A DNA stretch of 35,383 nt from an uncultured Clostridium sp. (GCA_900549235.1 URNT01000033.1:1-35383); one strand, 5' to 3'; counted from the first letter of the stretch, positions 7,548 to 16,114 are shown. Numbers and translations: made by a program. The notes: a model not told the origin generated them from the letters alone.

Positions 7548-7576
7548 TTTCAACCTATGTAAAACTTTTGTATACT
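7548..7576 (+). promoter_or_regulatory. pstS promoter
   Basis: TTTCAA, 17 bases, TATACT, with the start of pstS about 70 bases downstream. The poor -35 box fits an activator-dependent promoter. Confidence 0.6.
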
Positions 7577-7647
7577 CCAAACTGTAACAAACGGAAAACA
7601 AATGAAAATAAAGCGCAGAACGCGCAGATAAATGGAGGCAAAGTATT

Positions 7648-8580
7648 ATGAAAATCAACAGCAGGAAAGCAATGGTGCTGGCAGGTGCCGCAGTAGCAGC
7701 AATGGGTATTATGACCGGATGCTCCGGCAGCACAACAGAGACAACCACCGCAGCAGAGACAACTACAACCGCAGCAGCAGCTGACACAGGCGCAGAGACA
7801 ACCACCGCAGCAGAGACCACAGAGGAAGCTGCAGCAGAGGATTTAAGCGGAAGCATCAGCATGGTAGGCTCCACTTCCATGGAGAAGTTCGCCAATGCAA
7901 TCAGCGAGTCCTTTATGCAGAAGTATCCAAAGGTAACTGTAACCGCTGAGTTCGTAGGTTCCGGCGCAGGCGTTGAGGCTGCTAACAACGGAACAGCAGA
8001 TATTGGAAACGCATCCAGAAACCTGACTGATGAGGAGAAGGCCAACGGCGTTGTTGAGAACATCGTTGCCATCGATGGAATCGCAGTTGTTGTTGATCCG
8101 GCCAATACAGTAGAGGATCTGACAAAGGATCAGCTGGCAGGCATCTACAAGGGTGAGATTACAAACTGGAATGAGGTTGGCGGAGAGGACGCTCCCATCG
8201 TAGTAGTAGGACGTGAGTCCGGTTCCGGTACAAGAAGCGCATTTGAAGAGCTTCTGGAAATCCAGGACGCATGCAAGTACAGCAATGAGTTAGACAGCAC
8301 CGGCGCTGTTATGGCAAAGATTGCTTCTACTCCAGGCGCAATCGGCTATGTATCTCTTGACGTATTAGATGACACAGTAAAGGCTCTTAAGTTAGAAGGA
8401 AGCGAGCCAACTGAGGAGAACATCAAGGCAGGAAGTTACTTCTTAAGCCGTCCATTCGTAATGGCTACCAAGGGTGAGATTTCCGAGCAGAATGATCTGG
8501 TTAAGGCACTCTTTGATTACATCCAGTCTCCAGAGGGAACTGAGATCATCAAGTCCGTAGGACTGATCACAGTAGACTAA
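7648..8580 (+). CDS. pstS: Phosphate-binding lipoprotein PstS
   Basis: PstS captures inorganic phosphate outside the membrane and hands it to the PstCA channel. The 310-residue precursor has a lipoprotein signal peptide ending M-T-G-C (C25 lipidated), then a low-complexity linker of Thr, Glu and Ala (about residues 29-70), then the binding domain. The domain shows GSTSMEKF near residue 73-80, GIAVVVDPAN, an AGIYKGEITNWNEVGG segment, and the phosphate-site stretch GRESGSGTRSAFEE. GGAGG lies 10 bases before the ATG. It is the first gene of a complete pst operon behind a probable Pho box. The Thr/Glu/Ala linker probably spans the cell wall. Confidence 0.96.
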   Translation: MKINSRKAMVLAGAAVAAMGIMTGCSGSTTETTTAAETTTTAAAADTGAETTTAAETTEEAAAEDLSGSISMVGSTSMEKFANAISESFMQKYPKVTVTAEFVGSGAGVEAANNGTADIGNASRNLTDEEKANGVVENIVAIDGIAVVVDPANTVEDLTKDQLAGIYKGEITNWNEVGGEDAPIVVVGRESGSGTRSAFEELLEIQDACKYSNELDSTGAVMAKIASTPGAIGYVSLDVLDDTVKALKLEGSEPTEENIKAGSYFLSRPFVMATKGEISEQNDLVKALFDYIQSPEGTEIIKSVGLITVD

Positions 8581-8611
8581 TTACAAGACGACAGAAGGGA
8601 GACGAATCTGC

Positions 8612-9550
8612 ATGACACAGGAAACATTTTCCATACGTTCCCATCATGGCAGCAAGTCAACCGTCGAAAAAGCTGCACAGGTGATTTTCACTGCTTGCGG
8701 CTTTTTCGCTGTGCTGGCGGTTGCTTCCATTACATTATATATGATCATTAGCGGTGCCCCTGCTTTATTTAAGGTGGGCATCCTGGATATTCTTTTCGGG
8801 ACTCTGTGGCAGCCTGCGGCGGCAGATCCCAGCTTTGGTATCCTTTTTGTCATCCTCACCTCCATTGTGGGCACCTTTCTGGCAATCCTGATCGGTGTGC
8901 CCATCGGGGTTATGACAGCCATCTTTCTGGCTGAGGTTGCTCCTAAAAGACTGGCCAATGTGGTCCGTCCGGCGGTAGAGCTGCTGGCCGGCATCCCCTC
9001 CGTAATTTACGGACTGTTAGGAATCCTGATTTTAAATCCTTTGATGTATAAGCTGGAGCTGCTCATTTTCAAGGGCTCCGAGACCCATCAGTTTACTGGC
9101 GGCGCGAACCTGATCTCCGCTGTACTGGTACTGGCGCTGATGATCCTGCCTACGGTGATTAACATCAGCGAATCCGCTCTGCGTGCCGTACCGGCTCATC
9201 TAAAGAGCGCTTCCCTGGCACTGGGGGCAACCAGGATACAGACTATCTTCCAGGTACTGGTTCCGGCAGCAAAGTCCGGTATCATCACCGCCGTTGTGCT
9301 GGGAACAGGACGCGCCATCGGCGAAGCTATGGCCATCAGCCTGGTATCGGGAAGCGCGGTAAACATTCCCCTTCCATTTAATTCCGTCCGTTTCCTGACA
9401 ACAGCCATTGTATCAGAAATGGGCTACGCGTCCGGACTTCACAGGCAGGTGCTGTTTACCATCGGCCTTGTACTGTTTGCCTTTATTATGATTATTAATG
9501 TAAGCCTGACCAGAGTTCTTAAGAAAGGAGCCACCACCAATGACAGGTAA
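8612..9550 (+). CDS. pstC: Phosphate ABC transporter permease PstC
   Basis: One of the two membrane subunits of the high-affinity phosphate importer. At 312 residues it has the usual length, six membrane segments and the PstC signatures AGIPSVIYGLLG (about residue 128-139) and the EAA-type loop RAVPAHLKSASLALGATRIQT that contacts PstB. It starts 31 bases after pstS with a GGGAG site. Its last codons overlap the start of pstA by 11 bases, so the two permeases are probably translationally coupled. Confidence 0.95.
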   Translation: MTQETFSIRSHHGSKSTVEKAAQVIFTACGFFAVLAVASITLYMIISGAPALFKVGILDILFGTLWQPAAADPSFGILFVILTSIVGTFLAILIGVPIGVMTAIFLAEVAPKRLANVVRPAVELLAGIPSVIYGLLGILILNPLMYKLELLIFKGSETHQFTGGANLISAVLVLALMILPTVINISESALRAVPAHLKSASLALGATRIQTIFQVLVPAAKSGIITAVVLGTGRAIGEAMAISLVSGSAVNIPLPFNSVRFLTTAIVSEMGYASGLHRQVLFTIGLVLFAFIMIINVSLTRVLKKGATTNDR

Positions 9551-10442
9551 TCTTGCAGTTGAGATCAATAAAGAAAGCACCGTCAGAGGCAGCATTTACG
9601 GAAAGCATATAAGGACCTCCGACGTGATCCTTACAGGTCTGATCTACGGATGCGCCGGCATCTCCATTCTGATCCTGGCAGGTATTATGGGATATACCTT
9701 TGTAAGAGGCATTCCCAATGTAACCTGGTCCTTTTTAACTACGGCCTCCAGCGCCATCAAGGGGACTACAGGTATTCTTGGAAATATTATCAATACTCTT
9801 TATATCGTCGTGATCACCCTGCTGATCGCCACCCCTCTGGGGATTGGCTCCGCCGTTTATCTGAATGAATACGCGAAGCCGGGCCGGGCGGTGCGTATGA
9901 TCGAATTTACCACAGAAACACTTTCCGGTATCCCTTCTATTATATTCGGCCTTTTTGGTATGGTGTTTTTTGGAAATACCCTGGGCCTTGGCTATTCCAT
10001 TTTAACAGGTGCTCTGACCCTGACCCTGATGATCCTTCCGCTGATCACAAGAACCACTCAGGAGGCTCTTAAGACCGTTCCCGACAGCTACCGTCACGGC
10101 GCTCTGGGAATCGGTGCCACCAAATGGTATATGATCCGGACTATCCTTCTGCCAAGCGCCATGCCTGGTATCCTGACCGGCGTGATCCTGGCCATCGGAC
10201 GTATTGTAGGCGAATCCGCCGCCCTTTTATTTACCGCGGGAAGCGGCTACTATCTTCCAAAGAGCCTGTTTTCCAAGATACTGGAATCCGGCGGTACTTT
10301 GACCATCCAGCTGTATCTGTTTATGCAGAAGGCAAAATACAACGACGCCTTCGGTGTGGCCGTTGTGCTTCTGGTCATTGTTCTTGGGATCAACGGACTG
10401 GCAAAATACCTTTCCCACAGATTTAATGTGGAAACTCGCTGA
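9540..10442 (+). CDS. pstA: Phosphate ABC transporter permease PstA
   Basis: Second membrane subunit of the importer, 300 residues, partner of PstC. It shows LSGIPSIIFGLFGMVFFG (about residue 127-144) and the PstB-contact loop ALKTVPDSYRHGALGIGATKW. The ATG lies inside the end of pstC and is served by AGGAG in the pstC coding sequence. Membrane segments are evenly spaced and the frame is intact to the stop. Confidence 0.95.
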   Translation: MTGNLAVEINKESTVRGSIYGKHIRTSDVILTGLIYGCAGISILILAGIMGYTFVRGIPNVTWSFLTTASSAIKGTTGILGNIINTLYIVVITLLIATPLGIGSAVYLNEYAKPGRAVRMIEFTTETLSGIPSIIFGLFGMVFFGNTLGLGYSILTGALTLTLMILPLITRTTQEALKTVPDSYRHGALGIGATKWYMIRTILLPSAMPGILTGVILAIGRIVGESAALLFTAGSGYYLPKSLFSKILESGGTLTIQLYLFMQKAKYNDAFGVAVVLLVIVLGINGLAKYLSHRFNVETR

Positions 10443-10480
10443 CCGGAGACAGGCCAGCCTGAAGAAAAAGGAGAAAAAAA

Positions 10481-11242
10481 GTGGAAAATAAGACAAAGAT
10501 CTCCACACAGGGACTAAACCTGTATTATGGAGAAAATCATGCGCTTAAAAATATAAATCTGGACCTTTATGAAAATAAGATTACAGCCTTTATCGGCCCC
10601 TCCGGATGCGGAAAGTCAACCTACTTAAAGACCTTAAACCGTATGAATGACCTGGTGCCGGGAGTACGGATTGAGGGAACGGTTCTGCTTGACAATGAAA
10701 ATATATATGACCCGCAGGTTGACACCACCCTTCTGCGTAAAAAGATTGGTATGGTGTTCCAGCAGCCGAATCCATTTCCTATGAGCATTTATGACAATAT
10801 TGCTTATGGGCCCAGGATCCACGGCATCAAAAATAAGGAGCAGCTGGACGATATTGTGGAGCGCAGCTTAAAGGGCGCAGCCCTCTGGGATGAGGTTTCT
10901 GACCGGTTAAAGAAGTCGGCTCTGGGACTTTCCGGAGGACAGCAGCAGCGCCTGTGTATCGCCAGAGCCCTGGCAGTAGAACCGGAGGTGCTTTTGATGG
11001 ATGAGCCCACCTCCGCCCTGGACCCCATCTCCACCTTAAAAATCGAGGATCTGATGGACGATCTCAAGAGTAAATATACCGTTGCCATCGTGACCCACAA
11101 TATGCAGCAGGCAACCCGAATTGCGGATTATACAGCCTTTTTCCTGGTAGGCGAGGTGGTAGAGTACGCTTCCACAGACGAGCTGTTTACCCTGCCGAAG
11201 GATAAGAGGACAGAGGATTACATCACCGGACGTTTCGGTTGA
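10481..11242 (+). CDS. pstB: Phosphate ABC transporter ATP-binding protein PstB
   Basis: The ATPase that drives PstCA, 253 residues, on the cytosolic face. Walker A is GPSGCGKST (residues 39-47), the ABC signature LSGGQQQR, Walker B LLMDEPTSALD, and the switch histidine lies in THN. The N-terminal GENHALK stretch is typical of PstB. The start is GTG, preceded by AAAAGGAG. It follows pstA by 38 bases. Confidence 0.96.
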   Translation: MENKTKISTQGLNLYYGENHALKNINLDLYENKITAFIGPSGCGKSTYLKTLNRMNDLVPGVRIEGTVLLDNENIYDPQVDTTLLRKKIGMVFQQPNPFPMSIYDNIAYGPRIHGIKNKEQLDDIVERSLKGAALWDEVSDRLKKSALGLSGGQQQRLCIARALAVEPEVLLMDEPTSALDPISTLKIEDLMDDLKSKYTVAIVTHNMQQATRIADYTAFFLVGEVVEYASTDELFTLPKDKRTEDYITGRFG

Positions 11243-11267
11243 TGGATAAATAAGGAAGGGAACTGGA

Positions 11268-11930
11268 ATGAGTGTACGAGTAACATATGAACATGAATTG
11301 GGAGAATTAAATAAGGATCTGCGGGAAATGGCCCACATGGTAGAAAGCGCTATTGAGCAGACCTTCGTAGCTTTTGAGGCTCAGGATTTTGAAAAGGCAG
11401 AGGACGTAATAAAGGGCGACCGCACTATTAATGACATGGAGCGGGCCATCGAATCCAGATGTCTGTCCCTGATCCTGCGCCAGCAGCCGGTAGCCAGCGA
11501 CCTGCGCCAGGTCTCCACTGCTCTTAAGGTAGTAACCGACTTAGAGCGTATGGGCGATCACGCGTCCGATATTGCGGAGCTGATCCTTCGGATTAAGGCA
11601 GAGCATGCATACCATATCGTAAAGCATCTGCCCGCCATGGCCGCTGCCGCTCAGTCCATGGTTCATGACGCCATAGAGGCATTTACGAATCGTGACATGG
11701 AGGCCGCTATGGAAATCATCAAGCGGGATGACGAGGTTGACAGCCTGTTTAACCAGGTAAAGACTGACGTGATCAACCTGCTTAAAACCTCTCCGGAGCA
11801 GGCTGATCAGGGGATCGACCTTCTGATGACTGCCAAATATCTGGAGCGCATCGGCGACCACGCAGTCAACGTATGCGAGTGGACCCAGTTCTCACGGACC
11901 GGCGCCCTTAAAAATGTAAGGATCATGTAG
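11268..11930 (+). CDS. phoU: Phosphate signalling regulator PhoU
   Basis: The 220-residue protein carries two PhoU three-helix repeats, each with the metal-binding D/E-R-M/I-G-D-H-A pattern (DLERMGDHASD near residue 90-100 and YLERIGDHAVN near 191-201). PhoU links Pst transport to the PhoR sensor kinase and restrains uptake when phosphate is plentiful. It is the last gene of the pst operon, 25 bases after pstB, with an AAGGGAA site. No phoP-phoR pair is found in the window, so the sensor must lie elsewhere. A terminator follows. Confidence 0.95.
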   Translation: MSVRVTYEHELGELNKDLREMAHMVESAIEQTFVAFEAQDFEKAEDVIKGDRTINDMERAIESRCLSLILRQQPVASDLRQVSTALKVVTDLERMGDHASDIAELILRIKAEHAYHIVKHLPAMAAAAQSMVHDAIEAFTNRDMEAAMEIIKRDDEVDSLFNQVKTDVINLLKTSPEQADQGIDLLMTAKYLERIGDHAVNVCEWTQFSRTGALKNVRIM

Positions 11931-11951
11931 AGAAGTGTGTTTGAAAAAAGA

Positions 11952-11990
11952 GGCTTAGCTGGATGGAAGGATTCGGCTGGGCCCTTTTTT
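11952..11990 (+). terminator. Terminator of the pst-phoU operon
   Basis: GGCTTAGC (11952-11959) pairs with GCTGGGCC (11976-11983) through two G-U wobbles, followed by six T residues. It lies about 20 bases after the phoU stop. Confidence 0.75.
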
Positions 11991-12010
11991 ACGTTGAATT
12001 TTACAGTGGT

Positions 12011-12095
12011 TTGATAAAAAATGAAACAATCTGATATGATACAATGATAAAAAATGAAAAATCCCTTGAAATCCCCATCCAACCTTTGCTATAAT
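12011..12095 (+). promoter_or_regulatory. Two tandem promoters for the DeoR regulator
   Basis: TTGATA, 18 bases, TATGAT (12011-12040) and TTGAAA, 18 bases, TATAAT (12066-12095). The second ends 40 bases before the gene start and is the better placed. Confidence 0.6.
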
Positions 12096-12135
12096 GGAAG
12101 TATTGCTATAGTCATGTATATGAATGGAGGCGCCG

Positions 12136-12837
12136 ATGGTTCCGGAACTGAGAAAAGAAGAGATACTGAAGAATGTCCGTATGAGGAAGGTTTCCTATAT
12201 AAAGGATCTGGCAGAGGAGCTGGGGATCTCTACCTCTACGGTAAGGCGGGACATCGCCATCCTGGAGCAGGAGGGACGGGTCACCACCATGCGGGGCGGG
12301 GCGGTAAAATACTGTGAGTCTGAGGCAGAGGCCTCCCAGGAGGTGCCGGAGGATACACCGCTCTGCAGGGAGCCGGAAACCATATCCAAGCGGGCGGCGG
12401 CCCTGGTAGAGGAGGGGGACTCCATTTATATCGATGCCGGAGCTGCTGCCGCTGGTATGTTTCCGTATCTTGGCGGCAAGGGGATCACCATTGTTTCAGG
12501 AAGCACCGGCATTTTATCATATCTTCCCATCGAGGGTGCAAAATGTATCATCCTGGGAGGTGAGGTCCGGGACGGCTCTGGCTCAGTCCTTGGGGCTCTG
12601 ACAGAAAAGATGATCTCTGATCTGTACTTTGATAAGGCATTTTTAGAGGCAGACGGCTACAGCCAGGACGGAGGGATCTATGTCCGGGACGACAGAGAAG
12701 CCAGGAAGAAAGTGATCGTGAAGGAACATTCCGGAAAGACCTATGTGCTGATGGACGAGGGCAAAAAGAATAAGTATGCCTTTGTAAAGGCCTTTGAGGT
12801 GGAAGAGGACGAGCTGATCGTGGGAAAAGGAGAATAA
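12136..12837 (+). CDS. DeoR-family transcriptional regulator
   Basis: A 233-residue regulator with the DeoR layout: an N-terminal winged helix-turn-helix (residues about 5-58, with VSYIKDLAEELGISTSTVRRDI and the RVTTMRGGAV wing) and a sugar-phosphate-sensing domain (DSIYIDAGAAAAG, GSVLGALTEKM). Such proteins usually repress sugar genes until a phosphosugar binds. I start at the ATG at 12136, five bases after GGAGG; an ATG at 12124 overlaps that site. It forms a single-gene transcript, so its target is not obvious from context; the amino-sugar operon 0.6 kb downstream has its own LacI regulator. The C-terminal part is somewhat divergent from family norm. Confidence 0.88.
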   Translation: MVPELRKEEILKNVRMRKVSYIKDLAEELGISTSTVRRDIAILEQEGRVTTMRGGAVKYCESEAEASQEVPEDTPLCREPETISKRAAALVEEGDSIYIDAGAAAAGMFPYLGGKGITIVSGSTGILSYLPIEGAKCIILGGEVRDGSGSVLGALTEKMISDLYFDKAFLEADGYSQDGGIYVRDDREARKKVIVKEHSGKTYVLMDEGKKNKYAFVKAFEVEEDELIVGKGE

Positions 12838-12849
12838 AGAAGGAATGAG

Positions 12850-12895
12850 GCTGTTCTGCCGCTGTATATGCACCGGCAGGATGGCTTTTATTTTT
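12850..12895 (+). terminator. Terminator of the DeoR gene
   Basis: GCTGTTCTGCCG (12850-12861) pairs with CGGCAGGATGGC (12874-12885) as a 12-bp stem with three G-U wobbles, followed by TTTTATTTTT. Confidence 0.8.
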
Positions 12896-13387
12896 GCGAG
12901 AAGGGTTAATAATAAGGCAATCTCAGAAAATGCGTACCAGTTCGCAGATAAAAGCCGGGTTTCTATTACAATGACACAGTCGGAGCGCAAAACAATATGG
13001 CTGCCGGAGGGGAAGGTTTGTACAATTCCTTCTTGCATTTCATAATCTACAAACTTTTCTCTTACATTTTATATAAAATACACAAAAAAAACGGAAAATC
13101 CCCCCGCACTTTATAGAAAAAGAGATTTAGTGGATCTCGGAAAACATAAGAAACAAAAACAGAATAGAAGTATGAAATCCAAAGTAAAGAATTTTCTGTT
13201 TCTATATAATGTTATGTAGATATTGCAAAAAAGCAGAAATAAAAAATCAAATAAGCCAAAAATGGACAGATCATTTTCTGAAAAACATCTTTGAAGTTTT
13301 GAAAATTCTAATTAAATTTTCTAAAAAATATTAAAATTAATTATTAATCACAGTCTATTTTGTTACATATACATAGATTTTCTGATA
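12896..13387. other. Gene-free, strongly A+T-rich stretch before the amino-sugar operon
   Basis: No gene is supported here. The first 150 bases hold a short open frame with no ribosome binding site and no recognisable product. From about 13040 the DNA is visibly very A+T-rich, with many phased A and T tracts up to the LacI promoter, suggesting curved DNA or an UP element rather than coding sequence. Confidence 0.6.
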
Positions 13388-13417
13388 TTGACACAAGAAA
13401 AATGTATATGTTATACT
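13388..13417 (+). promoter_or_regulatory. Promoter of the amino-sugar operon
   Basis: A perfect -35 box TTGACA, then 18 bases, then TATACT, 60 bases before the regulator start. Confidence 0.75.
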
Positions 13418-13427
13418 ACGTTCAACA

Positions 13428-13440
13428 GAAAACGTTTACT
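13428..13440. promoter_or_regulatory. LacI-type operator
   Basis: AAACGTTT, centred on CG at 13433-13434 with near-symmetric flanks GAA and TAC, is the typical half-site arrangement of LacI/GalR regulators and resembles catabolite control sites. It sits just after the -10 box, where binding would block transcription; autoregulation by the LacI protein is the simplest reading. Confidence 0.6.
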
Positions 13441-13476
13441 GTATGTTATGAATAAAACACCAATATGGAGGAGAGC

Positions 13477-14538
13477 ATGGCTCAAAACAAAAAGAAACCA
13501 ACAATTTCGGATATTGCCAGGATGGCTGGTGTTTCCGTCGCAACAGTGTCCAGAGTGTTGGGGAATGCGGACTATCCTGTCAAGCAGGAGGTAAGGGAAC
13601 GCGTTCTGGAAATTGCCCGTCAAATGGATTATAAGCCGAATATTTTCAGCCAGATGTTAAAGGGGGGAACCAGCCGGGAGATTGGTATTATAACTCCTTC
13701 GATCACCAATCCTTTCTATGCTCAGATGATCTCAGCTGCTCAGCAGGAGTGCATGAGGCGGGGATATATCCCGTTAATATGCTTATCAATGAGCAATTCC
13801 CAGCTTGAATTAAATCATCTGGATATGTTGGAGGAACGCCGGGTAGCTGGGATCATTTTATCCAGTGTGAGCAGCGGCGAAGGATTTATGAAGCGTCTTG
13901 GCAGTATGAGAACCCCTCTTATGCTGTTTGACCAGACCCTGGAGGGCTATCCCGGAGACTGTATTCAGTTTGATTTTTACCAGGGAGCTTACCGGTCCAC
14001 AGAATACCTGATTGAGTGCGGACACAGAGACATACTGTTTGCGTCAGGGCCTTTAAACCGGGGAAGCAGAAAGGAAATGTATGAGGGCTATAAACAGGCT
14101 TTAAGAGACCATGACCTTGGGATTAATAAGCGCAGGCTGATTATCAGCGTGTCAGATACTGATTCTTGTGGGGAAAGTGATTATCAGCTTGGGCGTGCTC
14201 TTGGAGGCGCGCTTTTAGAACGGGAGTATCTTCCGGACGCAGTGGTGACGATCAACGATATGACCGCCATCGGGCTGATCAATTATCTCCACAGTGAGGG
14301 TATCCAGGTGCCCCACGATCTGTCGATCATGGGTTTTGACGATATTTCTATTTGTGAAATGGTCACTCCTCCCCTTTCTACCATCCATCAGCCGGCTTTT
14401 GAGACTGGAGATCTGGCGGCCAGATATCTGTTGAATAAAATTGAGAAAAAGCTGTCAGAGCCGGTGCGTGTTATGATGGAGCCGGAATTGGTAGAGAGAA
14501 ATTCGGTTCGGAAAATCCACAAAAAAATCAGGAGGTAG
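13477..14538 (+). CDS. LacI-family transcriptional regulator
   Basis: A 353-residue regulator with an N-terminal helix-turn-helix and hinge (ISDIARMAGVSVATVSRVL, about residues 10-28) and a periplasmic-binding-protein-like effector domain (GIITPSITNPFYAQMI, then MGFDDISICEMVTPPLSTIHQP near residue 288). It probably represses the operon it heads, responding to an amino sugar or derivative. I start at the ATG at 13477, five bases after GGAGG; an ATG at 13465 overlaps that site. A LacI-type palindrome lies in its promoter. The stop codon is two bases before the next start, whose ribosome binding site lies in this gene's 3' end. Confidence 0.92.
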   Translation: MAQNKKKPTISDIARMAGVSVATVSRVLGNADYPVKQEVRERVLEIARQMDYKPNIFSQMLKGGTSREIGIITPSITNPFYAQMISAAQQECMRRGYIPLICLSMSNSQLELNHLDMLEERRVAGIILSSVSSGEGFMKRLGSMRTPLMLFDQTLEGYPGDCIQFDFYQGAYRSTEYLIECGHRDILFASGPLNRGSRKEMYEGYKQALRDHDLGINKRRLIISVSDTDSCGESDYQLGRALGGALLEREYLPDAVVTINDMTAIGLINYLHSEGIQVPHDLSIMGFDDISICEMVTPPLSTIHQPAFETGDLAARYLLNKIEKKLSEPVRVMMEPELVERNSVRKIHKKIRR

Positions 14539-14540
14539 CT

Positions 14541-15296
14541 ATGGAATCAAGACAGTATGATAATATTTGCTTAAAAATATATGATACCCGTCAGGAAATG
14601 GGGGTGGAAGCGGAAAAGGATGCTTCAGCCTGTATTCGGAAATTGTTGGAGGAAAAAGAAGAACTTCACTGTATGTTTGCAGCGGCGCCATCTCAAAATG
14701 AGTTCCTTGCAGCTCTGGCAGCAGACACTTCTATTCCCTGGGAACGGATCAACGCGTATCATATGGACGATTATATCGGATTTGAGGTTGGGGATCCACG
14801 TTCCTTTAATGGTTTTCTTACAGAAGCTATTTTTAGTAAAGTGCCTTTTAAGACAGTTAATTTGATAAATGGAAAAAGTGAACCTCAGGCAGAATGTGAG
14901 CGGTATGAAACACTGCTGAGAACGCACAAAATGGATATTGTTTTTTTAGGGATCGGTGAAAACGGACATATTGCATTTAATGACCCGCCGGTAGCAGATT
15001 TTCAGGATGAGAGATATATAAAGATTGTGGAGCTTGAGGAGCGCTGCCGGATGCAGCAGGTTCATGATGGATGCTTTCCGGATCTTGACAGTGTACCGGA
15101 GCGGGCTTTTACAGTTACAATTCCTGCTATGACAGCAGCGGAGCATCTGTTCTGTATTGTTCCCGGAGGCCTGAAAGCCCATGCTGTTAAGATGGCATTG
15201 ACTGGTCCGGTGGATACTGCCTGTCCAGCCAGTGTCTTAAGGCGCCATCCTCATATTTGTATGTATATTGATAAGGACTGTGCATCTGAGTTATAG
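14541..15296 (+). CDS. NagB-like sugar-phosphate isomerase/deaminase, divergent
   Basis: A 251-residue member of the NagB/RpiA fold group. The glucosamine-6-phosphate deaminase core is recognisable: MDDY (D76, the ring-opening base position), GIGENGHIAFNDP with N141, H143 and D148 at the positions of Escherichia coli D141, H143 and E148, and a VTIPAM stretch near residue 192. The phosphate-binding loop is different: where NagB has TGGTP-type sequence this protein has AAAPSQN (residues 47-53). The ligand may therefore not be plain glucosamine-6-phosphate. It starts two bases after the regulator, using AGGAGG inside that gene, and leads the catabolic part of the operon. Confidence 0.8.
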   Translation: MESRQYDNICLKIYDTRQEMGVEAEKDASACIRKLLEEKEELHCMFAAAPSQNEFLAALAADTSIPWERINAYHMDDYIGFEVGDPRSFNGFLTEAIFSKVPFKTVNLINGKSEPQAECERYETLLRTHKMDIVFLGIGENGHIAFNDPPVADFQDERYIKIVELEERCRMQQVHDGCFPDLDSVPERAFTVTIPAMTAAEHLFCIVPGGLKAHAVKMALTGPVDTACPASVLRRHPHICMYIDKDCASEL

Positions 15297-15325
15297 CAGT
15301 ACCCAAAAAGAACAGGAGGAATGAT

Positions 15326-16114
15326 ATGAAAATGAGGAGTACCAATGGTTACTATATACTGGGTCTGCTTCCTGTGACGATCCTTGATTTTGGTCTTGTA
15401 ATGTATCTGGCCCGATCAAAATGGTGGCTGGTTTCAGGACTTTTCGCCTGCGGCATACTGGTCTGTATCAGGATTGTAAAGAAATTTTACTGTGTTCCCT
15501 ACAGTGAAGCCAGCTATGGGGAGATGGAAAAGCTGCCTCTTATCCTTCCTGTTCCTTACAAAACAGTATTGTTTTCCTGTGAAAATATGGCAAGGTATGA
15601 TTTTCTTAATCGGATTGCAGAGGTAATCTCTCCTATGAAATGGAAAGATGATTATGTAAAGATAGCAGTGAATCCGGTTATGTTAAAAAAATATGGAAGT
15701 GACTTTATAAAAATAGCTGCTGTCCGAGAGCTTAAGCGTTATGAGACGGGAGCAGCGTATAAAACTCTTTTGCTTCTTACTATTCCTTTGGAAACGACAG
15801 CAGCAGGCGTGCTTTCTGTGTTCGCGTTTCGGATGGATTTGGCCGCGTATCTGGGAAATTTCTTTGTAAATGTGCTGCTCCCATTTCTTATGGCCGCCGG
15901 TCTTGGGATTTTCCTGTTTTTGTGGAACCGGTATGTATCCAGGCTGGATATGAGGCTGGACCGGTATCTGCTTCAATGGTTTTCGCCGGATGAGGTTAAG
16001 GCTTATATACTGGTGGTAGAAGAACTGGAACAGAAGCAGGAGCGCGAAAAGAGTCATATCTTCAGTCAGCATTATGCACAGGAACGGATTGAGAAACTAA
16101 ATTGTAACCACTAA
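15326..16114 (+). CDS. HtpX/M48-like membrane protein lacking the zinc motif (pseudoprotease candidate)
   Basis: I do not recognise a named family with certainty. The 262-residue protein has two membrane segments near the N terminus (about residues 8-28 and 31-50), a soluble part, a second pair (about 143-168 and 174-200) and a charged C-terminal tail. This is the HtpX topology. Where HtpX has AVxxHExxH, this protein has AAVRELKR (R134, E135, R138): the Glu is kept, both His are Arg. Where HtpX has SRxxExxAD after the second pair, it has SRLDMRLD (residues 205-212). It would therefore not bind zinc in the normal way. The gene lies between the NagB-like and symporter genes, 29 and 18 bases apart, with an AGGAGG site. 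An alternative is an unrelated membrane protein with chance similarity. Confidence 0.6.
   Translation: MKMRSTNGYYILGLLPVTILDFGLVMYLARSKWWLVSGLFACGILVCIRIVKKFYCVPYSEASYGEMEKLPLILPVPYKTVLFSCENMARYDFLNRIAEVISPMKWKDDYVKIAVNPVMLKKYGSDFIKIAAVRELKRYETGAAYKTLLLLTIPLETTAAGVLSVFAFRMDLAAYLGNFFVNVLLPFLMAAGLGIFLFLWNRYVSRLDMRLDRYLLQWFSPDEVKAYILVVEELEQKQEREKSHIFSQHYAQERIEKLNCNH

Noticed and set aside
7730..7840. Repeated ACAACC/GCAGCAGAG units as a DNA repeat element
   Set aside because: They encode the low-complexity linker of PstS, so protein composition explains them.
7512..8105. 197-codon minus-strand frame rich in Ala, Val and Ser
   Set aside because: It is the antisense of the PstS signal peptide and Thr/Glu/Ala linker; repetitive GCA/ACA codons keep the frame open.
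12845..13045. 66-codon frame after the DeoR gene
   Set aside because: It starts inside the terminator hairpin, has no ribosome binding site and resembles no known protein.
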